The position numbers and the translations under genes are program-made. A stretch of DNA of 40,442 nt from an uncultured Chitinophaga sp. (GTDB taxonomy: Bacteria > Bacteroidota > Bacteroidia > Chitinophagales > Chitinophagaceae). The notes under the pieces were generated by a model. That model was not told the origin of the DNA, did not search any database, and saw only the letters and a program-made list of their open reading frames with translations. Within the stretch, counting starts at the first letter, position 1; every line of letters starts with the position of its first letter. Location of the stretch: the NCBI RefSeq assembly GCF_946479755.1, contig NZ_CAMLHC010000050.1:1-40442 (forward strand). The letters are read 5' to 3'. Below are positions 23,766 through 33,670 of the stretch, in pieces.

Positions 23766-25091
23766 ATGTACGTTAACCCCCCGCTCTCGGAAGCGCTTTT
23801 CCAGCATATCTGGAAGTGCCGGCTGTACCGGCATGAAGGTCTGGTGACCACCACCGGCGAAACGGTGCAGGTGATCAGCCCCGGAACCCACAATCATCAT
23901 AGCGGCCCGGATTTTACGGGCGCCCGGATAAAAATCGGCGCTGTTTTATGGGCAGGCCCGGTGGAGCTGCATCTGCGCTCGTCCGACTGGCACCGGCATG
24001 GCCATGCCGGCAATGCGCAGTACGGGCATATCATCTTACACGTGGTGTATGTGCACGACCTGCCTGCCGGCATCGGCGGGCATATACGCTGCCTGGAGCT
24101 GCAGCCCTACATCTCCAACCTGTTGCTGCAGCGGTATGAAGAGCTGCGGCTATCGGCTGCTTTTGTGCCCTGCAGCGCCCATGCCGGCCGCGTGCCGCCG
24201 CTGGTCTGGACTTCCTGGCAGGACCGCCTGCTGGCGCAGCGCTGGGAACGGCGGCAGCAGGAGCTGCAGCACTGGCTGTCGGTCAACCGCCACGACTGGG
24301 AGGAGACGTGCTACTGGGCGGTGGCCCGCAGTTACGGCGCGCCGGTGAATGCGCCGGCTTTCCTGGCCCTGGCCCAGTCGCTGCCCTACCGGCTGTTGCA
24401 GCAGTACCACGACCAGCCGCTGGCCACGGAAGCGCTGTTGTTTGGCCAGGCCGGCATGCTGGAAACGGTCTTCTCCGACGTATATCCCTTGCAGTTACAA
24501 CAGGAATACCGCCGGCTGCGGGAAGAACACCGGCTGGAGCCACTGCCCGCCCATGGCTGGCGCTGGCTGCGGATGCGCCCGTCTTCCTTCCCCTCTATGC
24601 GCATAGCGGCTTTGGCGGCGCTACTGCAACGCAGCCGCCGGCTGTTTACCGCCATGCTGAAAGTGGCTGCCCGGCGGCAGCTGGAGCAGCTGTTTTTCGT
24701 ACCCCCTTCCCCGTACTGGCACACCCACTACCGGTTTGACCACCCCGTAAAGAAGGCACGGCAGCCGGGACGGCAGGCGCTACACGCCGTGCTGATCAAC
24801 AGCGTATTGCCACTGATGCACCTGTACGGCCGGCAGGGGCAACAGCCCGACTACCAGGAGCTGGCACTCACCCTATTACACGAACTGCCGCCGGAAGACA
24901 ACCATATCATCCGGGAATGGGAACAGCTGGGCGTAGCGCCAGGGCAGGCACTGGGCTCCCAGGCCATGCTGGAGCTGAAACAATATTATTGTGAACAGAA
25001 AAGATGCCTCGAATGTGCGGTAGGTACGCGGATCCTCTCGCAAAGGGAGTTTGTACAAAGAGGCGCGGAGGAAAAAGGAGACCAGGATTAG
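23766..25091 (+). CDS. DUF2851 family protein
   Basis: ATG 23766 gives 441 residues (a TTG at 23745 is the alternative). The sequence fits the DUF2851 family of Bacteroidota: LSEALFQHIWKCRLYRHEGL, SPGTHNHHSGPDFTGARIKI, WAGPVELHLRSSDWHRHGH and ILHVVYVHD near the N-terminus, and a C-terminal CEQKRCLECAVGTRIL Cys cluster. The His/Asp-rich start (NHHSGPDF, ELHLRSSDWH) looks like a nuclease-type metal site, which is an inference. Composition is rich in Arg, Leu, Gln. Function unknown. It ends convergently with the OsmC gene. Confidence 0.88.
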   Translation: MYVNPPLSEALFQHIWKCRLYRHEGLVTTTGETVQVISPGTHNHHSGPDFTGARIKIGAVLWAGPVELHLRSSDWHRHGHAGNAQYGHIILHVVYVHDLPAGIGGHIRCLELQPYISNLLLQRYEELRLSAAFVPCSAHAGRVPPLVWTSWQDRLLAQRWERRQQELQHWLSVNRHDWEETCYWAVARSYGAPVNAPAFLALAQSLPYRLLQQYHDQPLATEALLFGQAGMLETVFSDVYPLQLQQEYRRLREEHRLEPLPAHGWRWLRMRPSSFPSMRIAALAALLQRSRRLFTAMLKVAARRQLEQLFFVPPSPYWHTHYRFDHPVKKARQPGRQALHAVLINSVLPLMHLYGRQGQQPDYQELALTLLHELPPEDNHIIREWEQLGVAPGQALGSQAMLELKQYYCEQKRCLECAVGTRILSQREFVQRGAEEKGDQD

Positions 25092-25095
25092 TAAT

Positions 25096-25146
25096 CCTGA
25101 ATAACATCGCAGCCCCGGGCTACGATGTTATTCAGGCTATTTTTTA
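25096..25146. terminator. Long-stem terminator between convergent genes
   Basis: CCTGAATAACATCG and CGATGTTATTCAGG form a perfect 14-bp stem, followed on the plus strand by CTATTTTTT. It lies between the DUF2851 and OsmC stops. Confidence 0.8.
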
Positions 25147-25153
25147 GGTTTAT

Positions 25154-25561
25154 TTACCAGTTGAATGTGATTTCCTGTTTGATATCCGGGTGGATGCTGT
25201 AGGCTACCGGGCAGGTGTGGGCGGCTCTTTCGAGGATCGTCCTTTCTTTATCGCCGAGGTTATGGCCGGCCGGCATGTCAAATACCACGGTGATGCCCGT
25301 GATGCGGCGCGGGTCGGTGCCCATGATCTTGGTGATGCTCACTTTGGTGCCTTCGATGTTCCAGTTGTTGTCCCTGGCTTTGATGCCCATGATGGTGAGC
25401 ATACAATTGCCCAGTGCGGTGGCTACCAGGTCGGTAGGGGAAAAGCGTTCGCCTTTGCCCTGGTTGTCTGTCGGGGCGTCGGTTTCAATCACAGAGCCGG
25501 ACTTCAGGTGCGTAGCGGTGGTCCTCAGATCGCCGTTATAAACTATTTCAGCTGTTGCCAT
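25154..25561 (-). CDS. OsmC/Ohr-family protein
   Basis: The product has 135 residues, the normal size. Both conserved redox cysteines are present: Cys53 in ALGNCMLTIMG and Cys116 or so in RAAHTCPVAYSIHP. FSPTDLVATALGNC is the family signature. OsmC proteins are cytosolic thiol peroxidases against organic hydroperoxides; the YhfA-like subgroup is also possible. It is a single-gene unit convergent with DUF2851. Confidence 0.9.
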   Translation of the reverse strand: MATAEIVYNGDLRTTATHLKSGSVIETDAPTDNQGKGERFSPTDLVATALGNCMLTIMGIKARDNNWNIEGTKVSITKIMGTDPRRITGITVVFDMPAGHNLGDKERTILERAAHTCPVAYSIHPDIKQEITFNW

Positions 25562-25680
25562 AATTTTTATTTTTAGGAGATGTTTTAGCGGTTTGATTTC
25601 AACCGTAAAATAAATGTATTTTTAGTAGATCAGGAAGCCCGGAGAAGATGGCCTGGCAAACTCAAAAAAAATTAGGTACG

Positions 25681-25709
25681 TTTGTAATATTAATATAACA
25701 ATACCTTTG
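25681..25709 (+). promoter_or_regulatory. Bacteroidota-type promoter before the 25748 gene
   Basis: TTTG at 25681-25684 and TACCTTTG at 25702-25709 are 17 bp apart. The GTG start follows about 39 bp downstream. Confidence 0.75.
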
Positions 25710-25747
25710 TTCAAGCGTTTATTTATTACAATAATAGCCCATTCACT

Positions 25748-26584
25748 GTGAAGAAATTATACATCATCCTATTTTTAGCAACCATCAGCGGCGGGTTGTA
25801 CGCACAGACAACAGGCCGGGAATCTACGTCCTCCTCTAAAAAAAGCGAAAAAGAACAGCGTAAACTGAAACGGATCTCCGTTTTCCGTGAACAGGAAGAG
25901 GGGGAGAACCTGTTCCAGCGCGATTTTTCCGTGGGCGCCCGTCTGAATACCGATGGCTGGTCCGGTTTGGTGGAAATGGGCTACCGTAAGAGCCGGAAGG
26001 TGGTGAATTATTTCCAGTTTGAATTCGCGGAGAAAAAAGACCCCAAGGAAACCAAGCGCCAGGGTACCGGCGGCAGCGGTTTTTCCTTTACCGAAAGGCC
26101 TTTTATATATGGTAAAGTGAATAACTTCTACCAGGCCAAGCTGGGTATCGGTCAGCGTTACCTGATCGGGGGCAAGGCCAATAAAAACGGGGTAGAGGTG
26201 GACGCCATCTACTATGGCGGTCTCACGCTGGGGCTGCTCAAACCCTATTATGTGAACGTCAAAAGCCAGGACGGGCCTGAAAGGGAAGTGAAATACGACC
26301 CTAACAACCCGGACAATAACTTCCTCAAAGAAGATAAGATCATTGGTGCTGCCGGCTTTGGTAAAGGATGGAGCGATCTGAACTTCGTACCGGGGCTGCA
26401 CGCCCGGGCCGGCCTCCGTTTCGACTGGGCCCATTTTAATGAGATTGTCAGCGCCCTGGAGGTAGGGGTAAACGCCGAAGTGTATTCAAAAAAGATACAG
26501 ATTATGGCAGAACAGAAAGATAAACAGTTCTTTTTTAATGCATATGTTAGCTTGCAATTTGGTAAGCGCTGGAATAGGAGATAA
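25748..26584 (+). CDS. Exported beta-rich protein of unknown function
   Basis: The product has 278 residues from GTG 25748, with a signal peptide ending around GGLYAQ. A charged Lys/Glu region (SSSKKSEKEQRKLKRIS) precedes alternating hydrophobic strands such as FSVGARLNTDGWSGLVEMGY, YFQFEF, YYGGLTLGLLKPYYV and FNAYVSLQFGKRW, ending in an aromatic/basic residue cluster. This reads like a small outer-membrane barrel. No named family was recognised. It lies 36 bp before lipA and could be co-transcribed, but a functional link is not obvious. Confidence 0.8.
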   Translation: MKKLYIILFLATISGGLYAQTTGRESTSSSKKSEKEQRKLKRISVFREQEEGENLFQRDFSVGARLNTDGWSGLVEMGYRKSRKVVNYFQFEFAEKKDPKETKRQGTGGSGFSFTERPFIYGKVNNFYQAKLGIGQRYLIGGKANKNGVEVDAIYYGGLTLGLLKPYYVNVKSQDGPEREVKYDPNNPDNNFLKEDKIIGAAGFGKGWSDLNFVPGLHARAGLRFDWAHFNEIVSALEVGVNAEVYSKKIQIMAEQKDKQFFFNAYVSLQFGKRWNRR

Positions 26585-26620
26585 GTGTTAACTTTGTTTT
26601 TTTAAAGAAAGGAGTTAACG

Positions 26621-27520
26621 ATGCAAGAACTACCCGTTATAGCAGCAGAACCAGCCACCACCAGAGTGAAGAAGCCAGACTGGCTGCGCGTTAAGTTACC
26701 GATAGGCGAAAACTACAAACAGGTAAGAAACCTGGTAGATACCCATAAATTACATACCATCTGCGAAAGCGGCAACTGTCCCAATATGGGCGAATGCTGG
26801 GGCGCCGGCACTGCCACTTTCATGATCCTGGGCAATATCTGTACCCGCAGCTGCGGCTTCTGCGCCGTAGCCACCGGTCGTCCGGAAGCCGTGGACTTTG
26901 ATGAGCCGCAGCGCGTAGCTGAGGCCATCTACCTCATGAAAGTAAAACATGCGGTGATCACCTCCGTAGACAGGGACGAGCTGAAAGATGGCGGTTCCAT
27001 CATATGGGCCAATACCATCAACGCTGTAAGAGCGCTGAACCCGCAGACCACCATGGAAACCCTTATCCCGGACTTCCGTGGCCAGTGGGAAAACCTGCAG
27101 CGTATCATCGATGTGGCCCCTGAAATCGTTTCCCATAACCTGGAAACAGTAGAACGCCTCACCAAACAGGTAAGAATACAAGCCAAATACCACCGCAGCC
27201 TCGAAGTGATCCGCCGCCTGAAAGAAGGCGGGATGCGCACCAAGAGCGGTATCATGCTCGGACTGGGAGAAACCAAGGAAGAAGTGGTACAAGCCATGCA
27301 GGACCTCTACGACAACGGTTGCGACGTAGTGACACTGGGCCAGTACCTCCAGCCCACTCCCAAACATCTGCCGGTAGTCCGCTTCGTACATCCGGATGAA
27401 TTTGCCGAGTTACGCGAGATCGGTTACAACATGGGACTCGACTACGTAGAAGCCGGACCGTTAGTAAGATCTTCCTATCATGCAGAGAAACATATTTTCA
27501 GCGGTCGTAATAAAGGATGA
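26621..27520 (+). CDS. lipA: Lipoyl synthase LipA
   Basis: The product has 299 residues. It carries both 4Fe-4S sites of lipoyl synthases: auxiliary cluster Cys48, Cys53, Cys59 ([12 protein letters not shown]) and radical-SAM cluster Cys74, Cys78, Cys81 (CTRSCGFC). VISVDRDEL-like, [10 protein letters not shown] and [11 protein letters not shown] follow, and the C-terminal RSSYHAE holds the Ser that closes the auxiliary cluster. It inserts two sulfurs into protein-bound octanoate to make the lipoyl cofactor of 2-oxoacid dehydrogenases. A clear AAAGGAG ribosome site precedes the ATG. TAACTTTG at 26589-26596 is a possible own promoter. Confidence 0.97.
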   Translation: MQELPVIAAEPATTRVKKPDWLRVKLPIGENYKQVRNLVDTHKLHTICESGNCPNMGECWGAGTATFMILGNICTRSCGFCAVATGRPEAVDFDEPQRVAEAIYLMKVKHAVITSVDRDELKDGGSIIWANTINAVRALNPQTTMETLIPDFRGQWENLQRIIDVAPEIVSHNLETVERLTKQVRIQAKYHRSLEVIRRLKEGGMRTKSGIMLGLGETKEEVVQAMQDLYDNGCDVVTLGQYLQPTPKHLPVVRFVHPDEFAELREIGYNMGLDYVEAGPLVRSSYHAEKHIFSGRNKG

Positions 27521-27548
27521 CCGGGAAAGAATTTCAAGTAATTGTTAA

Positions 27549-27572
27549 AATCCACCCAATGGGTGGATTTTT
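27549..27572 (+). terminator. Intrinsic terminator after lipA
   Basis: TCCACCC and GGGTGGA pair around AAT, followed by TTTTTG. It lies 30 bp after the lipA stop. Confidence 0.82.
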
Positions 27573-27617
27573 GTTTAGAGAAGGTTATCTTAGCGCCTCA
27601 ATTTTAATTTTACCTAA

Positions 27618-27636
27618 GTAACAGATCGCCTGTTAC
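27618..27636. promoter_or_regulatory. Inverted repeat in the efflux-operon leader
   Basis: GTAACAG and CTGTTAC are perfect 7-bp arms around ATCGC. It is the size of a dimeric-regulator operator, 268 bp before the TolC-like gene. No regulator gene is nearby, so its role is only suggested. The rest of the 27573-27903 gap shows no clear gene or exact promoter match. Confidence 0.35.
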
Positions 27637-27903
27637 CCTACCTACTTCGCTGTTATTGGATGTTGTTCAAAAGGTCAAACCCGCCTGTGGACTATGCCAC
27701 GGTGTTACCTGAATAAGCAGCAATTTATCGAACCTGCCTGTTTTCCTGCGATTGCAACATGTCGTGGTCATTACTGAATACGGTTGACTATGTGCAGAGG
27801 AAATCTTTAGCATTAATGAGCATGAACACCTGTAGCGGGTGCGCTTGCAGATGCTTCGTGCTCACGATTGGTACAATGAAGAACTGAATGACAAAAGCCT
27901 TTT

Positions 27904-29238
27904 ATGAAAAGAGCATTTTATTTTTTGGCAGCCGCTTGTGGGATCATGATATCGCCACCGCTGTATGCGCAGCAACCGGCTGATTCCGTTTTAACCAGCG
28001 CCACGCTGCAGGACTGTATCCGGTATGCCCTGGCCCATCAACCTGTGCTGAAACAATCACAACTGGATGAAGCCATCACCGACCGGACCGTCAAAAGCAA
28101 GCTGGCCGACTGGTATCCTCAGATCAACCTGGACTATAACATCCAGCACTATCTGGAACTGCCCACCTCCATTTTTGGCGGTAACCCTACCAAGGTAGGC
28201 GTGGCCAACACCTCCAACGCCGCCTTTGGGCTTAACCAGAACATCTTTACCCGTGACCTGTTACTGGCCTCTAACACGGCAAAGGCTGTACGAAAACAAA
28301 GTAAGCAGAACACCGTCCGCAACCAGATAGACGTGGTGGCCGATGTCAGTAAAGCTTATTATGACATTCTGCTGACCAACCAGCAGATAGACGTATTGGA
28401 TGAAGACATCATCCGGCTGGAACGCAGCCTCAAAGATGCCCGCAACCAGTACGAAAGCGGTACGGTGGACAAGATCGACTTTAAGCGCGCCAGCATCTCG
28501 CTGAACAACGCACGCGCCCAGCAGAAGTCGGCCCGCGAACTGCTCACCGCCAAACAGGCGTACCTCAAACAACTGATGGGGTATCCCGAAAGCGCCGGTA
28601 ACGTACCGCTGGCCTACGACACTACGAAGATGCTGCAACTGGTGACGGGAGAAGACACCACGCTCACTTCCAACTATCAGAACAGGATCGAGTATCAACA
28701 GCTGCAAACACAACAGAGCCTGCAGAAAGCCAACCTGCAATACAATAAATGGAGTTTCCTGCCTTCTGTGTCAGCTTTTGTGAACTATAACTTCGCCTGG
28801 CAGAACCAGACGTTCAGCAAATTGTACAGCACCGATTATCCTAACTCGCTGCTGGGGCTGAAACTGTCGCTCCCTATTTTCCAGGGCGGCAAGCGGATAC
28901 ATAATATCAAAATGGCCGAGCTGCAGCTGCAGCGCATCGACTGGGATTTCGCTACGCTGAAGAACCAGATCAATACACAGTATGCGCAGGCGATGGCCAC
29001 GTATAAAAGTAACCTGAACGATTTCAATACGCTGAAAGAAAACGTGGCGATGGCACAGGACGTCTATAACATGCTGCAACTGCAATACAAAGAAGGCATC
29101 AAGACTTACCTCGATGTGTTGATTTCAGAAACAGACCTGCGCACGGCGCAACTGAGTTATTACAACGCTATGTACCAGGTGCTGTCCAGCAAGATAGACC
29201 TGCAAAAAGCATTAGGAACCTTAACTGCTAATTATTAA
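27904..29238 (+). CDS. TolC-family outer-membrane efflux channel
   Basis: The product has 444 residues with a signal peptide to about residue 23 (PPLYAQ). It has two repeated helical-barrel halves typical of the family: LQDCIRYALAHQPVLKQSQL near the start, long Gln/Ala/Asn-rich coiled helices (LKDARNQYESGTVDKIDFKR) and the second-half equivalent LQLQYKEGIKTYLDVLISET. Trimers form a periplasm-spanning duct in the outer membrane. The next genes, adaptor and RND pump, follow at 0-30 bp spacing, making a complete tripartite exporter. Confidence 0.93.
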   Translation: MKRAFYFLAAACGIMISPPLYAQQPADSVLTSATLQDCIRYALAHQPVLKQSQLDEAITDRTVKSKLADWYPQINLDYNIQHYLELPTSIFGGNPTKVGVANTSNAAFGLNQNIFTRDLLLASNTAKAVRKQSKQNTVRNQIDVVADVSKAYYDILLTNQQIDVLDEDIIRLERSLKDARNQYESGTVDKIDFKRASISLNNARAQQKSARELLTAKQAYLKQLMGYPESAGNVPLAYDTTKMLQLVTGEDTTLTSNYQNRIEYQQLQTQQSLQKANLQYNKWSFLPSVSAFVNYNFAWQNQTFSKLYSTDYPNSLLGLKLSLPIFQGGKRIHNIKMAELQLQRIDWDFATLKNQINTQYAQAMATYKSNLNDFNTLKENVAMAQDVYNMLQLQYKEGIKTYLDVLISETDLRTAQLSYYNAMYQVLSSKIDLQKALGTLTANY

Positions 29239-29256
29239 ATGGTAACCGGATCGGAT

Positions 29257-30393
29257 ATGAAAAAAATGAACCACTTTGTCTTAATCAGCGCTACCGGCCT
29301 GTTGGGCTTCGCCGCCTGTAAAGGGCCAGCCCAGAAAGGAGCGCCAGCCATGCCCCCTACATCGGTTAATATTACGGAGGCATCCGAAGCGCCGGCCGTT
29401 TATTATGATAAATTCCCCGCTACCGTCACCGCACTGAACAACGTAGAACTGCGTTCCCAGGTAGCCGGTTTTATCACCGGTATCTTCTTTAAGGATGGTG
29501 AAGTTGTGCAGCAAGGAAAACCCCTGTATGAAATAGACCGCCGCAAATACCAGGCTGCCTATCTTCAGGCAGAAGCCAATATAGCCAGTGCGAAGGCTAA
29601 CTACAACAGAGCCAAAAAAGATGACGAACGTTACAAGCGTCTCGCTGAACAGGATGCGGTAGCCCGACAGATCCTGGACAATGCAGAGGCTTCCCTGGAA
29701 ACTACCCGCAGCGCGCTGGCAGCGGCAGAAGCCAACCTGGCGGCTGTTCGCACCGATCTGGACTATTCCCTCGTGAAAGCGCCGTTCACCGGCCGTATCG
29801 GTATCTCCCAGGTAAGGCTGGGCGCCCAGGTAAGCCCCGGTACTACGCTGCTGAATACCATCTCCAGCGAAAACCCGATCGCAGTGGATTTTGTGATCAA
29901 CGAAACAGACCTCTCCCGCTTCGCTACCCTGCAGGGTAAAAGCATCGGCGCCGGCGACTCCACTTTCCGCCTGCAGCTGCCCGACGGTACCATGTACCAG
30001 CATGGCGGCCGTATACTGGCCATCGACAGGGGCGTAGACAACCAGACCGCTACTGTAAAGGTGAGGATCGAATTCTCCAATCCTGAAAATCAGCTGAAAG
30101 ACGGTATGAGCTGCGTACTGCAGGTACTCAACGAGCAGTCCGGCCATCGTCTGCTGCTGCCTTATAAAGCCGTTACCGAACAAATGAGCGAATACTTTGT
30201 GTTCGTGGCAAAAGACACGATCGCCGTACAGAAAAAAGTACATCTCGGACCGAAGATCGCCGACAAGATCGTGATCATGGACGGTATCCAGGCCGGCGAC
30301 AAAGTGATCACAGAAGGTTTCCAGCGTCTGCGCGACAGCGGCCGGATACAGATAGGAATGCCACCCGCACAGGGCGCGCCGCAGAAGAAATAG
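29257..30393 (+). CDS. RND efflux periplasmic adaptor (membrane-fusion lipoprotein)
   Basis: ATG 29257 gives 378 residues with lipobox GFAAC (Cys21); an ATG at 29239, touching the TolC stop, would add six residues. Order: signal and lipid anchor, barrel-sandwich half (VELRSQVAGFITGIFFKDGE), coiled-coil hairpin at about 95-165 (ANIASAKANYNRAKKDDERY, ASLETTRSALAAAEANL), second sandwich half (VKAPFTGRIGISQVRLGAQV) and a C-terminal barrel domain (GPKIADKIVIMDGIQAGDKV). It bridges pump and channel. Sequence type is AcrA/MexA-like. Substrate unknown. Confidence 0.93.
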   Translation: MKKMNHFVLISATGLLGFAACKGPAQKGAPAMPPTSVNITEASEAPAVYYDKFPATVTALNNVELRSQVAGFITGIFFKDGEVVQQGKPLYEIDRRKYQAAYLQAEANIASAKANYNRAKKDDERYKRLAEQDAVARQILDNAEASLETTRSALAAAEANLAAVRTDLDYSLVKAPFTGRIGISQVRLGAQVSPGTTLLNTISSENPIAVDFVINETDLSRFATLQGKSIGAGDSTFRLQLPDGTMYQHGGRILAIDRGVDNQTATVKVRIEFSNPENQLKDGMSCVLQVLNEQSGHRLLLPYKAVTEQMSEYFVFVAKDTIAVQKKVHLGPKIADKIVIMDGIQAGDKVITEGFQRLRDSGRIQIGMPPAQGAPQKK

Positions 30394-30422
30394 TTTATTA
30401 GTAGAATCAACAGCAGAAACTC

Positions 30423-33400
30423 ATGATTGCAGATACTTTTATAAAAAGGCCGGTGACCGCAATAGTGATCTCTATTGTACTGGTGCTGGTAGGGATACTG
30501 GCGATGATGACCCTGCCCGTAGGGCAGTACCCTGAGATCTCGCCCCCTACGGTACAGGTAACCGGTAACTATACCGGCGCGGATGCGCAAACGGTAGAAC
30601 AAACGGTGGCCACACCCGTGGAAGTGCAGGTAAACGGTACCCCCGGTATGACCTACATCTCCACCAACAACACCAGCAGCGGTCAGATGAGCATGACGGT
30701 CAACTTTGAAGTTGGCACCGATATCAACATCGCCGCGCTGGACGTGCAGAACCGTGTAGGTATTGCGCAGCCCACCCTGCCGCAGGAAGTACAGCGTTTA
30801 GGCCTCACCGTTAGAAAACGTAACCCCAGCATCCTGATGCTGGTGGCACTGTACTCACCCAAAGGCACACACGATATTACCTTCCTCGACAACTACACCA
30901 ACGTGTATGTAAAAGATGCGTTGCTGCGTGCCAAAGGGGTAGGTGATATCTTCACCCGTGCGGACGATTTCAGTATGCGTATCTGGCTGAAGCCGGACAA
31001 GCTGGCACAGATGGGCGTTACCGCCGAAGATATCCGCGCTGCGCTGGCCGAACAGAACGCGCAGATCACCGCCGGCTCCGTAGGTGCGCCTCCGCAACAG
31101 ACAGGACAGACTTTTGAGTACAATATCTTCACCAAAGGCCGTCTGACCACGCCGGAGGAATTTGGCAACATCATCGTCAAAACCCGCCCGAACGACGGTT
31201 CCCTGGTATATCTGAAAGACGTGGCCCGCATTCAGCTGGGCAAGTTCAACTACGCCGGTAACAACTATGTGGACGGTAAACGTGCCGCCTACCTCCTGGT
31301 ATACCAGGCCCCCGGCAGCAATGCCCTGGAAACAGCGGCCAACGTGACCGAAGCGATGGAACAGCTGAAGAAACAGTTCCCCAACGATGTGGATTACGTA
31401 GTGCCGTTCGAGTCAGTGTCTGTGGTGAAAGTGTCTATCGAAGAGGTGTTGCACACCCTCGTAGAAGCCCTGATACTCGTGGTGATCGTGGTATTCCTGT
31501 TCCTGCAGAGCTGGAGGGCCACCCTCATCCCGATCCTGGCGATCCCGGTGTCGATCATCGCGACGTTTATCTTCTTTATCCCGCTGGGCTTTACCATCAA
31601 TACCCTGACGCTGTTCGGGTTCGTACTGGCCATCGGTATCGTGGTGGATGACGCCATTGTGGTGGTGGAAGCGGTGCAGCATAATATCGACCATGAGAAG
31701 ATGTCGCCGAAAGACGCTACCATACAGGCGATGAAAGAGATCTCCGGACCGGTGATCGCTATCGCGCTGATCCTCGCGGCGGTATTCGTACCGGTAGGCT
31801 TTATCCCCGGTATCGTAGGGCGGTTGTACCAGCAGTTTGCGATCACCATCGCGATCTCCGTTCTCATCTCCGCTTTTGTGGCGTTATCGCTCACACCGGC
31901 GCTGTGTATGCTGCTGCTGAAACCCATGCACCTGGATAAAGACTCCAAAGGTCTCAATAAGTTCTTCTATAAATTCAACCGCTGGTTTGGTCATACCACT
32001 TCCCGTTATTCTATGGGGGTGAAAAAGAGCATCCGGTATGCCCGTTTCGCGCTCGTTATCCTGGTGTGCATCTTCGTAGGTACGTTGATGTTATTTAAAG
32101 CCAAACCGACCGGCTTTATCCCCACGGAAGACGAGGGCCGTCTGATCATCACCTTCGACCTGCCGGAATCTTCTTCCACAGAGCGTACGGTAGCCGTGAT
32201 GAGCCAGATGATGAAAGACCTCGACGAGATGCCGGGCATCAACCACTATGCGGCATTGGGTGGTCTGAACGCGGTGAACTTCTCCACCAAATCCAACAGC
32301 GCCACTATTTTCTGTTCCCTGAAACCATGGAGTGAACGTAAAGCCGATTCTCTCCAGATCTTCGGGATGGTAGCAGCGGTACAGAAAAAACTCAGTAAAT
32401 ACAAGGAGGCCAATGTGGTGGTAATTCCGCCGCCGGCGATCCCCGGTCTGGGCCAGACTGCCGGTTTCTCCTTTGTATTGCAGCAGCGTGGAAGCGGCGA
32501 TATCAAAGCCTTTGAAGGCGTATTGCAGCAGTTTATCGGGGCTATCAATAAACGCCCGGAGATAGCGCGTGCCTTCTCCTTCTTTACGGCACGTACGCCC
32601 GGTTACCAGCTGGACATCGACCGTGAAAAAGCCAAGAAGATGGGCGTGAAAATTTCCGACATCGCCACCGCTTTACAGACCTATATGGGTAGTGCTTATA
32701 TCAACGACTTTACCGTATATGGCCGTAACTTCCGTGTGGTAACGCAGGCGGATTCTTCTTATCGCGGGGATATCAAAAACCTCGGTCAGTTCTATGTGCG
32801 CAACAGTGCTGGTACCATGGTGCCGCTGAGCGCGCTCACTTCCTACAAAGTGATTGAGAATGCGCCGGTGATCTCCCACTATAACCTGTTCCGCTCCGCG
32901 GAAATCAACGGTAACCCTGCTCCCGGCTATAGTAGCGGCGACGCTATCAATGCGCTGAAGGAAGTGGCGGCACAGGTGCTGCCGGAAGGGTACGGGTATG
33001 AGTTCTCCGGCCTGAGCCGTGAGGAGATATTATCCGGTTCCAAGACCGTATATATCTTCGCGTTATCCATCATCTTCGTGTTCCTGTTCCTCGCAGCGCT
33101 GTACGAAAGCTGGTCGGTACCTTTCTCCGTACTGCTGGCCGTGCCTATCGGCGCTTTCGGGGCTATTACGGTACTCACGTTCCTGCCTAAACTGAGTAAT
33201 AACGTTTACGCGCAGATTGGTCTGATCACGCTCATCGGTCTGTCGGCTAAAAACGCCATCCTGATCGTAGAGTTTGCCAAAGAACGTGTGGACAGGGGCA
33301 TGGACCTGGTGACCGCCGCCGTAGAAGCCGCGAAGCTGCGTCTGCGCCCGATCATCATGACATCGCTGGCGTTCCTGCTGGGTATCATGCCGCTGGTAGT

Positions 33401-33605
33401 ATCGTCCGGCGCCGGCGCCGAAGCCCGTAAAACCATGGGCTGGACCGTACTGGGTGGTATGTTCACCGCCACGTTCCTGGCTATCTTCATCGTACCGGTA
33501 CTGTATGTGGTCATCACGCGACTGGCATATGGTAAAGAGAAACTGCGGAAGATGAAAGAGAATTATCAGGCAGTGCCCGAACATGACATACAAGGCAAGC
33601 TGTAA
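30423..33605 (+). CDS. RND efflux pump, HAE1/AcrB type
   Basis: The product has 1060 residues, normal for hydrophobe/amphiphile exporters. It begins MIADTFIKRPVTAIVISIVL (TM1), followed by a periplasmic porter part (YPEISPPTVQVTGNYTGADA), TM block with the proton-relay pair in GIVVDDAIVVVEAV, second porter part (FIPTEDEGRLIITFDLPESS) and TM block with GLSAKNAILIVEFAKE and a C-terminal LGGMFTATFLAIFIVP. Twelve membrane spans are apparent. It exports drugs, detergents or bile-like compounds with adaptor and TolC partner. No local regulator gene exists. Confidence 0.95.
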   Translation: MIADTFIKRPVTAIVISIVLVLVGILAMMTLPVGQYPEISPPTVQVTGNYTGADAQTVEQTVATPVEVQVNGTPGMTYISTNNTSSGQMSMTVNFEVGTDINIAALDVQNRVGIAQPTLPQEVQRLGLTVRKRNPSILMLVALYSPKGTHDITFLDNYTNVYVKDALLRAKGVGDIFTRADDFSMRIWLKPDKLAQMGVTAEDIRAALAEQNAQITAGSVGAPPQQTGQTFEYNIFTKGRLTTPEEFGNIIVKTRPNDGSLVYLKDVARIQLGKFNYAGNNYVDGKRAAYLLVYQAPGSNALETAANVTEAMEQLKKQFPNDVDYVVPFESVSVVKVSIEEVLHTLVEALILVVIVVFLFLQSWRATLIPILAIPVSIIATFIFFIPLGFTINTLTLFGFVLAIGIVVDDAIVVVEAVQHNIDHEKMSPKDATIQAMKEISGPVIAIALILAAVFVPVGFIPGIVGRLYQQFAITIAISVLISAFVALSLTPALCMLLLKPMHLDKDSKGLNKFFYKFNRWFGHTTSRYSMGVKKSIRYARFALVILVCIFVGTLMLFKAKPTGFIPTEDEGRLIITFDLPESSSTERTVAVMSQMMKDLDEMPGINHYAALGGLNAVNFSTKSNSATIFCSLKPWSERKADSLQIFGMVAAVQKKLSKYKEANVVVIPPPAIPGLGQTAGFSFVLQQRGSGDIKAFEGVLQQFIGAINKRPEIARAFSFFTARTPGYQLDIDREKAKKMGVKISDIATALQTYMGSAYINDFTVYGRNFRVVTQADSSYRGDIKNLGQFYVRNSAGTMVPLSALTSYKVIENAPVISHYNLFRSAEINGNPAPGYSSGDAINALKEVAAQVLPEGYGYEFSGLSREEILSGSKTVYIFALSIIFVFLFLAALYESWSVPFSVLLAVPIGAFGAITVLTFLPKLSNNVYAQIGLITLIGLSAKNAILIVEFAKERVDRGMDLVTAAVEAAKLRLRPIIMTSLAFLLGIMPLVVSSGAGAEARKTMGWTVLGGMFTATFLAIFIVPVLYVVITRLAYGKEKLRKMKENYQAVPEHDIQGKL

Positions 33606-33624
33606 GTAGTAAGTACATCATACA

Positions 33625-33659
33625 GCCCTCATTGATTTTATATCAATGGGGGCTTTTTT
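33625..33659 (+). terminator. Intrinsic terminator after the efflux operon
   Basis: GCCCTCATTGAT and ATCAATGGGGGC pair around TTTTAT, followed by six T, 19 bp past the pump stop. This is the end of the three-gene unit. Confidence 0.85.
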
Positions 33660-33670
33660 ATGGGGTATTA

